DNA from: Bacteroidales bacterium
GTDB lineage: Bacteria > Bacteroidota > Bacteroidia > Bacteroidales > Muribaculaceae
Reading direction: 5' to 3'
Assembly (NCBI GenBank): GCA_910575615.1
Contig: CAJTEX010000012.1
Coordinates: 1-64,000, forward strand
Length of the DNA stretch: 64,000 bases
The first letter of the stretch is position 1. Each line of letters begins with the position of its first letter. This document shows positions 36,755-45,290 of this stretch, in pieces. The notes beneath the pieces are model-generated. The model saw only the letters and a program-made list of their open reading frames with translations. It made no database searches and was not told the DNA's origin. Made by a program: the position numbers and the translations under genes.

Positions 36755-37228
36755 TCAGTCGTGATGATATGGCTCGTTGCGCTGTATGGTCATAGCGCGG
36801 TAGAGCTGTTCGGTGAAAAACAGCCTCACCATCTCGTGGGGAAATGTCATTTTTGAAAGTGACAGCTTCTCGTTGGCGCGGGCATACACGGCCGGCGAGA
36901 ATCCGTAGGGGCCGCCGACGACAAACCAAAGCTGCCGGGGGACAGTTAGGGTCTTCTTTTCCAGATATGCCGAAAATTCGCGTGATGTCATCTCACGCCC
37001 GCGCTCGTCGAGCAGCACCACAGTGTCGCCAGGCTGTATGCGTGACAGCATCATTTCCCCCTCGGATTCCTTTTGTTTCTCCTCGGTGAGTTTGCGTGAG
37101 GTCTTGACATCAGGCAATTCGAGGATTTCAAACGGGATGTAGCGGTTGATGCGACGGCTGTATTCCTCGATTCCCGCGCGCAGGTTGGCCGAGCCGGTCT
37201 TGCCGACAACCATCAGGGTTATTTTCAT
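36755..37228 (-). CDS. rlmH: 23S rRNA (pseudouridine1915-N3)-methyltransferase RlmH
   Basis: A 157-residue SPOUT-class methyltransferase that modifies pseudouridine 1915 in helix 69 of 23S rRNA. Family marks: MKITLMVVGKT, DTVVLLDERGREMTSREFSAYL, VVGGPYGFS and the C-terminal knot LSLSKMTFPHEMVRLFFTEQLYRA followed by NEPYHH. Length matches the family. Divergent from nadC. Confidence 0.98.
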   Translation of the reverse strand: MKITLMVVGKTGSANLRAGIEEYSRRINRYIPFEILELPDVKTSRKLTEEKQKESEGEMMLSRIQPGDTVVLLDERGREMTSREFSAYLEKKTLTVPRQLWFVVGGPYGFSPAVYARANEKLSLSKMTFPHEMVRLFFTEQLYRAMTIQRNEPYHHD

Positions 37229-37234
37229 GATTGT

Positions 37235-37265
37235 TTGTTAAGTTGGGGTTTAATTAGTAATTTTG
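37235..37265 (+). promoter_or_regulatory. Promoter of nadC
   Basis: TTG (37235-37237, within TTTG), a 20-nt gap and TAATTTTG (37258-37265). The -7 element ends two bases before an ATG at 37268, which therefore is probably not transcribed as a start codon. Confidence 0.65.
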
Positions 37266-37291
37266 CAATGGAAAAAATCACCATATCAGAT

Positions 37292-38137
37292 ATGAAAACT
37301 CGCGAAGAACTTATAGACGACCTGCTTACCCTCGCGTTTGCCGAGGATGTGGGCGACGGCGACGCCACGACTCTCTCAACCATCCCTGCCGACGAACAAG
37401 GTGCGCAGCATCTTCTTGTCAAGGAGGAGGGGATTCTCGCCGGGGTCGATATTGCCCGCAAGGTGTTTGAGAAATTCGACCCGTCTCTCAAAATGACTGT
37501 CTACATAAATGACGGTAGCCGGGTGAAACCGGGCGACATCGCCTTCAAGGTGGAAGGCAGCGTCAGGTCATTGCTCCAGACCGAGCGTCTCATGCTGAAC
37601 ATTATGCAGCGTATGAGCGGTATCGCAACCCAGACCGCCCGTTATCAGGATCACCTTGAAGGGCTGAAAGCAAAGGTGATTGATACCCGCAAGACCACTC
37701 CTGGTCTGCGAGTCCTTGAAAAGGAGGCTGTGAAAATCGGCGGCGGAGGCAACCACCGTATGGGGCTTTATGACATGATACTCATAAAAGACAATCATGT
37801 CGACTTTGCCGGAGGTATCCCACAGGCCGTAAGAGCGGCCAAGGAGTGGATGAAGGCCAATGGAAAAAACCTGAAAATCGAGGTCGAGACCCGCAACACC
37901 GAGGAAATCCAACAGGCCCTTGAGGCGGGTGTAGACCGTATCATGCTTGATAATTTCACTCCCGAACGTACCGCCGAGGCTGTCAAGCTCATCAATGGCC
38001 GCACAGAGGTGGAGTCTTCGGGTGGCATCACCCTTGACACCTTGCGCGCCTATGGCGAAGCCGGGGTGGACTTCATCTCAGTGGGAGCGCTCACTCACTC
38101 GGTCAAGGGGCTTGACATGTCGTTCAAAGCCTGCTGA
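37292..38137 (+). CDS. nadC: Nicotinate-nucleotide pyrophosphorylase (carboxylating)
   Basis: A 281-residue enzyme that converts quinolinate and PRPP to nicotinate mononucleotide in de novo NAD synthesis. Visible marks: AFAEDVGDGDATT at the N terminus, LNIMQRMSGIAT, the DTRKTTPGLR active-site motif, GGGGNHRMGLYDMILIKDNH, and the SSGGIT phosphate-binding strand near the end. The longest frame begins at 37235 and another ATG is at 37268, but the promoter position and family N termini support MKTREELIDD at 37292. Its last 14 nt overlap the convergent HAD gene. Confidence 0.95.
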   Translation: MKTREELIDDLLTLAFAEDVGDGDATTLSTIPADEQGAQHLLVKEEGILAGVDIARKVFEKFDPSLKMTVYINDGSRVKPGDIAFKVEGSVRSLLQTERLMLNIMQRMSGIATQTARYQDHLEGLKAKVIDTRKTTPGLRVLEKEAVKIGGGGNHRMGLYDMILIKDNHVDFAGGIPQAVRAAKEWMKANGKNLKIEVETRNTEEIQQALEAGVDRIMLDNFTPERTAEAVKLINGRTEVESSGGITLDTLRAYGEAGVDFISVGALTHSVKGLDMSFKAC

Positions 38138-38753
38138 TATCATCGGCAAGTTCGGCAAGCGAATTCACTATCCTGTCGGCTTTTCCCTGGAGGGAAGCCG
38201 CGGGATTGGTGGTCGCGAGTGCGATGACACGGCTTCCTGCGCGTCGGCCGGCCTCAAGGCCCTGGAACGAGTCTTCAAACACGATACATTCCGACGCATC
38301 ACAGCCGACCTTGGCCGCGCCTGTGATGTAAGGCTCCGGGTCGGGTTTTGATTTCGTCACGTCTGCGGCGGTAACGATTGCATCGAAATGGCCTTTGAAA
38401 CCAGGATGCTGGGTGAAAAGGAACTCCATTTTCTTGTCGTCGCTGCTTGTGACGATGACGGTCTTCATACCGGCCTCGCGGAGGGCATCGACAAATTCAA
38501 GCGCGCCGGGGAACACCGGGTAGACGATTTCATTCTCGAATTCGTGGAGCATCCTGTCCACGTCGGCCCTCACCTCGGGTTCCGGGAAATATGTCGTCAA
38601 GATGTCGTTGAGGGTAGTGCCCTTGATATCATATGCGAAAGTCGGGGAGGGGAGATGGTGAGATTTGCCCACTTTATCCCAGAAACCTGTGTAGAGCGTC
38701 TCGCTGTCGATGAGCACGCCGTCGAGGTCAAACAAAGCTGCCTTGTATTTCAT
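38124..38753 (-). CDS. HAD-superfamily phosphatase (beta-phosphoglucomutase-like)
   Basis: A 209-residue HAD subfamily IA hydrolase. Motif I is FDLDGVLIDS (nucleophile Asp9, acid/base Asp11), motif II VIVTSSDD, motif III lysine in VTKSKPDPEPY and motif IV VFEDSFQG. A helical cap domain sits between motifs I and II. Substrate unclear: phosphosugar phosphatase or beta-phosphoglucomutase relatives are candidates. It has its own promoter and overlaps the 3' end of nadC tail-to-tail. Confidence 0.92.
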   Translation of the reverse strand: MKYKAALFDLDGVLIDSETLYTGFWDKVGKSHHLPSPTFAYDIKGTTLNDILTTYFPEPEVRADVDRMLHEFENEIVYPVFPGALEFVDALREAGMKTVIVTSSDDKKMEFLFTQHPGFKGHFDAIVTAADVTKSKPDPEPYITGAAKVGCDASECIVFEDSFQGLEAGRRAGSRVIALATTNPAASLQGKADRIVNSLAELADDISRL

Positions 38754-38782
38754 AAATTTCTGTCTGATTTTCGTTTCGGATG

Positions 38783-38814
38783 CAAAGTTAGCAACAATCC
38801 TCTGAATAAGTCAA
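38783..38814 (-). promoter_or_regulatory. Promoter of the HAD phosphatase gene
   Basis: Minus-strand TTG (38814-38812), a 21-nt gap and TAACTTTG (38790-38783). It leaves a leader of about 25 nt. Confidence 0.6.
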
Positions 38815-38867
38815 ACTGAGCGGAAACTTTTCAGGTAGTCGTAGGGTTATACACATCGGGAGGATGT

Positions 38868-38897
38868 ATGAATTTTAAACTGTGTTTAATTAAGTGA
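38868..38897 (+). CDS. Possible 9-residue leader peptide before the MATE gene
   Basis: A GGGAGG sequence 4-5 nt upstream of an ATG at 38868 opens a 9-codon frame, MNFKLCLIK, whose TGA stop overlaps the GTG start of the MATE gene (GTGA). The ribosome-binding site is better than that of the exporter itself, so translation may be coupled or attenuated. Very short, hence uncertain. Confidence 0.3.
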   Translation: MNFKLCLIK

Positions 38898-40312
38898 GCC
38901 AAGATACGCAAAAAGAGATTTCGGCAAAGAATCCGATGTCGCTCGGGACGCTTCCGATTGGCAAACTGCTGATAGAGTATTCCGTGCCGGCCATCATAGC
39001 GTCGGTTGCGATGTCGCTGTACAACATAATCGACAGCATCTTTATCGGTCGCGGTGTAGGCCCTATGGCCATTGCCGGGCTTGCGATCACTTTCCCGCTG
39101 ATGAATCTGGTGGTGGCATTCTGTACGCTAATCGCGGTCGGAGGTGCCACAATCAGTTCGATCTTCCTCGGTCAGAAGAATGTTTCGAGGGCCACTGATG
39201 TGATCAACAACGTGTTGGTGCTGTGTCTGATTCATTCGGCTGTGTTCGGCGGACTTTGCCTTCTGTTTCTCGACCATATACTGGTCCTCTTCGGGGCGAC
39301 ACCAGAGACCATCCCTTATGCGCGGGAATTCATGAGGGTCATACTTTACGGCACCCCCATAACTTATGTCTTCATCGGCCTTAACAACCTCATGAGGGCG
39401 ACTGGCTATCCCAAGAAAGCCATGATTTCGGCATTGCTTTCGGTGGGGGTGAACATCATATTGTGCCCCTTGTTCATATATGTGCTTGACTGGGGGATAG
39501 CTGGGGCGGCGTTCGCCTCGGTGTGCGGCCAGTTCACTGCATTTGTGTGGGTGACCATACACTTCTGTTCCAAAAGCAGTTTTGTGCATTTCAAACGTTC
39601 AAACAGATGGTTCACTCCATCGATAATCAAACGGATATATTCGATTGGCCTGTCGCCGTTTCTGATGAATGTCACAGCCTGTGTGGTAGTGGTATTCCTC
39701 AACAAGGCATTGCTTGATTATGGCGGTGCAGACGGCAATCTCGCCGTAGGGGCATACGGCATACTTAACCGCACGACTATGTTTTTCGTGATGGTAGTGT
39801 TTGGCGTGACCCAGGGAATGCAGCCGATTCTCGGATTCAATTATGGAGCCAACCAGTGGGACAGGGTGCAGAAGACTCTGCGCCGTGGTATCATGATAGG
39901 TGTCGGCATCACGGTCATAGGCTGTGTGGTCACGGAATGTTTCCCTGACACCATCAGCCGTATGTTCACCACTGACGCGCGGCTTATCGAAATCGCCAAC
40001 AACGGATTCAGAATCTATTTCATGTTTTATCCCGTGGTGGGTTGCCAGATCGTGATACAGAATTATTTCCAGTCGATTGGCAAGCCTGCCATCTCGATAT
40101 TCCTGTCGCTCACGCGTCAGCTTATTTTCCTGCTGCCTTTCCTGTGGGTGTTCCCCAGGATCTGGGGCATCAAGGGTGTGTGGGCCTCAATGTGTGGCTC
40201 AGATTTGTTGGCGTTCATAGTGGCTGTTGCCACACTGCTGTTTGTGGTTCATCGCCACAAGAAGGAAATCGCTGCCCGTAGGGTTGAAAACAGTCCAATA
40301 TCTTCAAAATAA
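38894..40312 (+). CDS. MATE-family multidrug/cation antiporter
   Basis: A 472-residue inner-membrane exporter with about 12 hydrophobic segments in two pseudo-symmetric halves, starting LPIGKLLIEYSVPAIIASVAMSLYNIIDSIFIG. Further family marks are GATPETIPYAREFMRVILYGTPITYVFIGLNNLMRATGYPKKAM and, in the second half, FGVTQGMQPILGFNYGA. The GTG start at 38894 is chosen; ATG at 38936 would shorten it by 14 residues. The next gene starts 4 nt after its stop. Substrate unknown. Confidence 0.93.
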   Translation: MSQDTQKEISAKNPMSLGTLPIGKLLIEYSVPAIIASVAMSLYNIIDSIFIGRGVGPMAIAGLAITFPLMNLVVAFCTLIAVGGATISSIFLGQKNVSRATDVINNVLVLCLIHSAVFGGLCLLFLDHILVLFGATPETIPYAREFMRVILYGTPITYVFIGLNNLMRATGYPKKAMISALLSVGVNIILCPLFIYVLDWGIAGAAFASVCGQFTAFVWVTIHFCSKSSFVHFKRSNRWFTPSIIKRIYSIGLSPFLMNVTACVVVVFLNKALLDYGGADGNLAVGAYGILNRTTMFFVMVVFGVTQGMQPILGFNYGANQWDRVQKTLRRGIMIGVGITVIGCVVTECFPDTISRMFTTDARLIEIANNGFRIYFMFYPVVGCQIVIQNYFQSIGKPAISIFLSLTRQLIFLLPFLWVFPRIWGIKGVWASMCGSDLLAFIVAVATLLFVVHRHKKEIAARRVENSPISSK

Positions 40313-40316
40313 ACCA

Positions 40317-41888
40317 ATGTCGAAGACAACGCTTCAGCTGAGGGTTGATCCGGAAACAGCCGGTACCCGTTTACGCCTTTTGGCCGATGTCTCCACCCGT
40401 ATGGGTGTGGATGTCAACCGCATAAAGGAACTAAGAATTGTAAAGAGGTCGATTGATGCCCGTCAAAGGCGGGTGATGGTCAATCTGACGGTGGATGTGT
40501 TTCTTGACAGTGAGCCGCGACCTGACGATTCAATTCTGTCGCCGGTAGAGTATCGCGAATTGCCTGCCGACGCGCCATCTGCCATAGTTGTCGGGGCCGG
40601 CCCGGCCGGACTGTTCGCCTCCTTGCGCCTGATAGAGGAGGGGATAAGGCCGATTTTGCTCGAAAGAGGCAAATCGGTGGAGGACAGAAGCAAGGACATG
40701 GCGCGCCTGTCGCGCGAGAATGTGGTTGATCCCGATTCCAACTATTGTTTCGGGGAGGGGGGCGCCGGAGCGTATTCCGACGGCAAACTTTACACACGAA
40801 GCAAGAAAAGAGGCCCGGTGGAGAAAATCCTCAATGTCCTGGTGCAGCACGGGGCGAAGGAGGATATCCTTGTCGACGCGCATCCCCATATCGGCACAGA
40901 CCGGTTACCGCAGGTGATAAGGGGCATCAGGGAGAGGATTATAAAATGTGGGGGAGAGGTGAGATTCCAGACCCGTGTTGAGAGGCTGGTCATCGAGGCT
41001 GGACGAGTAAAAGGGGTGGTGACCGCCTCCGGCGAGGAAATCAACGGCCCGGTGATTCTGGCCACGGGGCATTCTGCCCGCGATGTCTACCGTCGTCTTG
41101 AGGAGGACAAGATAAAAATCGAACCGAAAGGTATTGCGGTGGGGGTGAGAGTGGAGCATCCACAGGAACTCATTGACCGCATGCAGTATCACAGTCCGAA
41201 AGGGAGAGGTAAGTTTCTGCCTCCGGCTGAATATTCCATGCTTACCCGTGTCGGCGGACGTGGCGTGTATTCGTTCTGCATGTGCCCGGGAGGATTCATT
41301 ATCCCGGCCGCCACATCTCCTGGTCAACTTGTGGTAAACGGGATGTCTCCTGCATCGCGTGGCACAAAGTGGGCAAATTCAGGTATGGTTGTCGAGGTGT
41401 TGCCTGAAGACCTGTCGGAGTATGATAATTACGGCAACCTGAAGGTGATGAAATTTCAGGAAGATATAGAGGCACGGTTTTCCAAGGATGCCGAAGGCAC
41501 TCAGAACGCGCCCGCCCAGCGGCTGACTGACTTCGTCGAAGGTCGGGACTCGGCATCCTTGCCATCAACCTCTTATGCGCCGGGGATACATCCGGCGCGC
41601 CTCGACAAGCTTTTGCCCGGATTTGTCGCCGACCGTCTCAGGGAAGGATTCCGAGAGTTCGGCAGAAAATCAAGAGGCTATCTCACACGCGAGGCGGCTG
41701 TGATTGGTGCGGAGACGCGCACCTCCTCCCCGGTGAGGATTCCGCGTGATTCTGAAAAGCTGACCCATATTGAAATCGACGGTCTCTATCCATGCGGAGA
41801 GGGTGCGGGATATGCCGGCGGTATAGTCTCCGCGGCTATTGACGGCGACCGTTGCGCCGCGTCGCTCGCAAGTGTCGTTAAAGAATGA
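40317..41888 (+). CDS. NAD(P)/FAD-dependent oxidoreductase (COG2509 family)
   Basis: A 523-residue flavoprotein of unknown substrate. An N-terminal alpha/beta domain of about 95 residues (TTLQLRVDPETAGT ... VMVNLTVDVFL) precedes the FAD-binding AIVVGAGPAGLFASLRLIEEG. Then come ENVVDPDSNYCFGEGGAGAYSDGKLYTR, a feature of the COG2509 family, VILATGHSARDVY, and the C-terminal FAD site LYPCGEGAGYAGGIVSAAIDG. Starts 4 nt after the MATE gene, so the two form an operon. The longer frame to 40227 lies inside the MATE gene and is rejected. Confidence 0.92.
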   Translation: MSKTTLQLRVDPETAGTRLRLLADVSTRMGVDVNRIKELRIVKRSIDARQRRVMVNLTVDVFLDSEPRPDDSILSPVEYRELPADAPSAIVVGAGPAGLFASLRLIEEGIRPILLERGKSVEDRSKDMARLSRENVVDPDSNYCFGEGGAGAYSDGKLYTRSKKRGPVEKILNVLVQHGAKEDILVDAHPHIGTDRLPQVIRGIRERIIKCGGEVRFQTRVERLVIEAGRVKGVVTASGEEINGPVILATGHSARDVYRRLEEDKIKIEPKGIAVGVRVEHPQELIDRMQYHSPKGRGKFLPPAEYSMLTRVGGRGVYSFCMCPGGFIIPAATSPGQLVVNGMSPASRGTKWANSGMVVEVLPEDLSEYDNYGNLKVMKFQEDIEARFSKDAEGTQNAPAQRLTDFVEGRDSASLPSTSYAPGIHPARLDKLLPGFVADRLREGFREFGRKSRGYLTREAAVIGAETRTSSPVRIPRDSEKLTHIEIDGLYPCGEGAGYAGGIVSAAIDGDRCAASLASVVKE

Positions 41889-41889
41889 T

Positions 41890-41908
41890 ACCACGTTTCG
41901 GGCGTGGT
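41890..41908. terminator. Small hairpin between convergent genes
   Basis: A 6-bp stem (ACCACG with CGTGGT) in the 19-nt gap between the flavoprotein and DUF695-like genes, overlapping the stop of the latter. Modest T content on the minus side. Confidence 0.3.
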
Positions 41909-42375
41909 CAGATTTCCGGCAGTCCCTCGGTGTAAAGTTCCCATTCAGGGTCTTCCTCTGCCTCAAATTCCAGAGGAAGAAGGGGAAGCGACTGCAGGGC
42001 CTGGTTTATCTTCTTGTTGAAGATGCCGAGGCTCTGGGTCTGGAACACCCATTCGCGGCGGTCGTCGCCGGTTGAGATTTCGGTCAGCACAGCCACGGGG
42101 TCTTTACGGAATGTCTCGGCGAGCAGGTCTGTGGCCTGCTCCATCAGTTCAGCGGTAGGCTCGTCGGGCATGCCGTCTGCACCTCCCTGGTATGGCCACG
42201 CGATTGTCATCCGGTAGATGAAGCGTGGGTTTTCCCGGAATTTTTCGATGTCAGTCCTGACGGTTACGATAATCGTGCGGCCGTTTTCTGTGCTTTCGGC
42301 GGGATATGTCTGCCATTGTCCCTGGAGTTCTGTCATGTTGGAATCTTTTTTGCCGGCGTTGGCTGGCATTGTCAT
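41908..42375 (-). CDS. DUF695-like protein
   Basis: A 155-residue soluble protein. Alternating segments WQTYPAE, TIIVTVRTDIEKF, RFIYRMTIAWPYQG, DGMPDEPTAELMEQATDLL and REWVFQTQSLGIFNKKIN follow the layout of DUF695 domains, which have no known biochemical function. The call rests on pattern memory and is moderate. Two in-frame ATGs (42375 and 42369) are possible starts; a TATATTTG promoter element sits 12 nt upstream. Divergent from the TPR gene. Confidence 0.65.
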   Translation of the reverse strand: MTMPANAGKKDSNMTELQGQWQTYPAESTENGRTIIVTVRTDIEKFRENPRFIYRMTIAWPYQGGADGMPDEPTAELMEQATDLLAETFRKDPVAVLTEISTGDDRREWVFQTQSLGIFNKKINQALQSLPLLPLEFEAEEDPEWELYTEGLPEI

Positions 42376-42386
42376 TTATTTATCTG

Positions 42387-42394
42387 CAAATATA
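42387..42394 (-). promoter_or_regulatory. -7 element of the DUF695-like gene
   Basis: Minus-strand TATATTTG, a full match, ending 12 nt before the ATG at 42375. It lies 22 nt from the opposing TPR-gene element. Confidence 0.5.
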
Positions 42395-42415
42395 AGGAAT
42401 ATTGGCGGGATTTCG

Positions 42416-42423
42416 TAAATTTG
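42416..42423 (+). promoter_or_regulatory. -7 element of the TPR gene
   Basis: TAAATTTG, a full match, about 35 nt before the chosen ATG at 42458. No -33 TTTG at the expected position. Confidence 0.5.
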
Positions 42424-42457
42424 TGGATGGAAAAGGGAGATGTCTCTTCCGTTGCTT

Positions 42458-44530
42458 ATGAAACAAAAAATAAGACTATATGTTTTGTTGGTGATGGTGG
42501 CGTTGGCCGGGATGGTTCAGGCCGTCGCGCAGATCAATGCCGAGCAGATTGTCAAGGTGGGGCAGAACGCGCTCTACTTTGACGACTATATACTGTCGAT
42601 ACAGTATTTCAACCGGGCCATAGCGGCCAAGCCTTATCTCGCGCAGCCTTATTTTCTGAGGGCCATCGCCAAGTTGAACCTTGAGGATTACCGGGGTGCT
42701 GAGAGGGATGCGTCAGAGGCCATCAGCCGCAATCCGTTTATCCCGGAGGCTTATGAGGTCAGGGGTGTGGCGCGGCAGAACATGGGACAATACCAGGAAG
42801 CAGTGGAGGATTACGACCATGCCTCCTCACTGTTGCCAAACAATTGCAATCTTTTGTTCAACAAGGCGTTGGCTTTACAGCAACTTGGCAAGGCCGACAG
42901 CGCGATGGTGGTGTTTGACGGATTGCTTGAGACTCATCCCGGATATGCCAACGCCTATGTGGCGCGTGCGCGCCTGAAGGCTGAGCAGACTGATACTGTA
43001 GGGGCTATGGCCGATCTTGACCGCGCTCTCGGGATTTCGGCAAAACTCGCTTATGCCTATGTCATAAGGGCCTCGCTGGAGATGTCTTCACCGGCTGGTT
43101 ACGAGAGTGCGGAGCAGGATATTTCCGAAGCGATACGTCTGGAACCCAAGGAGGGTAACCTGTATGTAAACCGTGCGTTCCTGAGATACAATCGTGATGA
43201 TTATTTCGGTGCTATGGCCGATTATGATTATGCCATCCAGCTAGACCCGCTGAATTCCGCCGCGATATACAACCGGGGATTGCTAAGGATGGAGAGCCGC
43301 GACAATGACCGCGCTATCGCTGATTTCTCGCGGGTGCTTGAACTTGATCCGGAAGATTACCGGGCGTTGTACAACAGGGTGTTGCTTTACAGCGAGACCC
43401 GCAACTACACCAAGGCGCTTGAGGATGTCAACAGGCTGATTGAGCGATTCCCCGAACTGCCGGAGGCCATTTACATGCGCTCTGACATCTACCGAAGCCA
43501 AGGGAAGATGTCGGCCGCCGAGACCGATTACAAGCGTGCGCTGGCTATGGCCAAGGCATTACCTCCGGGAGGGACAGCCGTGGAGGGGAATGATGTCGCT
43601 GGTGCAGGGAATGTCCGAGATTCGGCTGAGGGGAGGACTGGAGGCCGCGAGGAGGAGTTGTCGGCTGAATCCGTCGCCAGGCGGTTCACTGCTTTGCGAA
43701 CGATGGATAGCGATGTCGACCTGCAACAGGATTTCCTTAACCAGGGAATAAGGGGCAAGGTGCAGGATCGTGACCGGAGAATATCCCTCGAGCCGATGTT
43801 CGCATTGGGGTATTACTCATCATCGGCCAATACGGCCACTGATGCCAGAAGTTATATCAAGGAGGTCGATGACCTGAACGCCACGCGTATGCTGCCCTTC
43901 CTGTTGATGGTGGGCAACCGTGGGCTTACCCCCGCCGATGAGCAGCTGCTTGACAGGCATTTCCAGTCGGTGGAGAATTACAACAGGTATATGGCCTCCA
44001 ATGAGCCAAGGGCGATTGATTTCTTTGGCAGGGCGATGGATTATGTGACCTTGCGTAATTATCCGGCGGCTATCGCCGACCTTGACAAGGCGATTGCGCT
44101 TACGCCCGACTTCGCGCTCGCGTATTTCATGCGCGGGGTGGCCCGCCATGATATGTTGATGTCGGGCGGCGGATATCAGCCTGGCGGCGCTATGTCAGGC
44201 TTGAATACGGGTGGCGCGCAGGGGGCGGATGCCAAGATGGAGCTCCGCAATGTGATTTCTGATTTTGACCGTGCGGTGGAATTGTCGCCCCGTCTCGCGT
44301 TCGCCCATTATGACAAGGCCAACGCGCTTGTGGAGCTTGGCGACCTCACCTCGGCCATTGCGGCGTACCGCAAGGCTCTGGAGCTGAAGCCTGATATGGG
44401 TGAGGCTTATTACAATCTGGCTTATGTCTATTTCCAGTTGGGCAACCGGGTTGAGGGGGCCTCTAACCTGTCTAAGGCGGGAGAACTTGGCATTGCGCCT
44501 TCATATAATCTCCTCAAAAGAATGCACTGA
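42458..44530 (+). CDS. Exported tetratricopeptide-repeat protein
   Basis: About 690 residues with a signal peptide (MKQKIRLYVLLVMVALAGMVQAVAQ). At least ten TPR units cover about 30-380 and 530-690, with typical AxxxYxxAIxLxP spacing, e.g. AMADYDYAIQLDPLNSAAIYNRG and AIAAYRKALELKPDMGEAYYNLAYVYFQLG. The middle (about 375-510) is non-repetitive and Gly/Glu-rich and includes RRFTALRTMDSDVDLQQDF. TPR arrays act as protein-binding scaffolds, probably in the periplasm. ATG 42440 is an alternative start. Single gene, terminator follows. Confidence 0.88.
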   Translation: MKQKIRLYVLLVMVALAGMVQAVAQINAEQIVKVGQNALYFDDYILSIQYFNRAIAAKPYLAQPYFLRAIAKLNLEDYRGAERDASEAISRNPFIPEAYEVRGVARQNMGQYQEAVEDYDHASSLLPNNCNLLFNKALALQQLGKADSAMVVFDGLLETHPGYANAYVARARLKAEQTDTVGAMADLDRALGISAKLAYAYVIRASLEMSSPAGYESAEQDISEAIRLEPKEGNLYVNRAFLRYNRDDYFGAMADYDYAIQLDPLNSAAIYNRGLLRMESRDNDRAIADFSRVLELDPEDYRALYNRVLLYSETRNYTKALEDVNRLIERFPELPEAIYMRSDIYRSQGKMSAAETDYKRALAMAKALPPGGTAVEGNDVAGAGNVRDSAEGRTGGREEELSAESVARRFTALRTMDSDVDLQQDFLNQGIRGKVQDRDRRISLEPMFALGYYSSSANTATDARSYIKEVDDLNATRMLPFLLMVGNRGLTPADEQLLDRHFQSVENYNRYMASNEPRAIDFFGRAMDYVTLRNYPAAIADLDKAIALTPDFALAYFMRGVARHDMLMSGGGYQPGGAMSGLNTGGAQGADAKMELRNVISDFDRAVELSPRLAFAHYDKANALVELGDLTSAIAAYRKALELKPDMGEAYYNLAYVYFQLGNRVEGASNLSKAGELGIAPSYNLLKRMH

Positions 44531-44550
44531 CGCGATATTGGTGCATTACA

Positions 44551-44599
44551 AGAGGCTCCGCCCCATTTGCCGGATTCAGGCAAACGGGGCGGAGCCTCT
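44551..44599. terminator. Long hairpin between TPR and integrase-like genes
   Basis: 21-bp arms (44551-44571 with 44579-44599) with one mismatch and a 7-nt loop. The T content after the stem is weak on both strands, but the position between two convergent genes suits a bidirectional terminator. Confidence 0.7.
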
Positions 44600-44637
44600 G
44601 TTATGATAAGGTTTTGCTGAGCGGAGTCGGTCAGTGA

Positions 44638-45276
44638 TTATTTCGGGGGAAGTTTGCTGCCGGCCGGTACACGGTACTGGGTCGCGACTTTCGCGAATGG
44701 TGCATTGTCGGGAGTCAGTCCGGCTTTCACGGCCCGCTGGTATATAGCCAGCAGAGTGCGGTTGTAGAAGGCGCGGGTTGAGGGCTTCAGACCTTCATCA
44801 GCCATAGTGTCGTTGAAATCAGCCATTATGTCGGATGAGATGTTTGATGGCCGCAGCCCCTCTTTCGCGACAGTTTCGAGATATTTTTTGAAACGGGAGA
44901 GGGTGGCGAGATATTTGTTGATTCGTGATGGGGGTATGCCGGCTTTCTTATCTTCGGTCACAAGATTTCGGAAGAAGTCGATAAATGACTCTTCACTGTT
45001 GTCGAAAGCTCGGTTGCGCTCAAGGGTCTCGACCGCCCCGTTGAGGGTGGCGACCACTGCAGCGACGCGGTCGCGGAAGTCGTGGGCTTCACGATCCTCG
45101 TCACGTAGCCTGTCGGCTTGCATATCTGGGCCGAAACCATTGGCAATAAGCTGGCGCCATGCTTTGTCGCTCATTCCGGGAGCGTCGAATGTCCAAGTCA
45201 GGGAGTTGTCACCGTCGCCGACTGTGATTCTTGCCTGTCGTCGTGGGTTTTCACTCAGTGTTATTTCGGTCGCCAT
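44638..45276 (-). CDS. Integrase-like protein with core-binding domain only
   Basis: A 212-residue protein. Residues about 97-190 resemble the SAM-like core-binding domain of Bacteroidales tyrosine recombinases: FIDFFRNLV, then NKYLATLSRFKKYL and KPSTRAFYNRTLLAIYQRAVKAG, ending with NAPF, the usual hinge to the catalytic domain. The protein stops about 20 residues later. The R...HxxR...Y catalytic domain is absent, and the downstream 100 nt hold only a terminator, so no remnant is visible. The N-terminal 95 residues (ITVGDGDNSLTWTFDAPGMSDKAW) are not recognised. The gene starts 14 nt after a glycosyltransferase, so it is co-transcribed with the glycan locus. Confidence 0.7.
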   Translation of the reverse strand: MATEITLSENPRRQARITVGDGDNSLTWTFDAPGMSDKAWRQLIANGFGPDMQADRLRDEDREAHDFRDRVAAVVATLNGAVETLERNRAFDNSEESFIDFFRNLVTEDKKAGIPPSRINKYLATLSRFKKYLETVAKEGLRPSNISSDIMADFNDTMADEGLKPSTRAFYNRTLLAIYQRAVKAGLTPDNAPFAKVATQYRVPAGSKLPPK

Positions 45277-45290
45277 ACGTCAAGGCGTGG

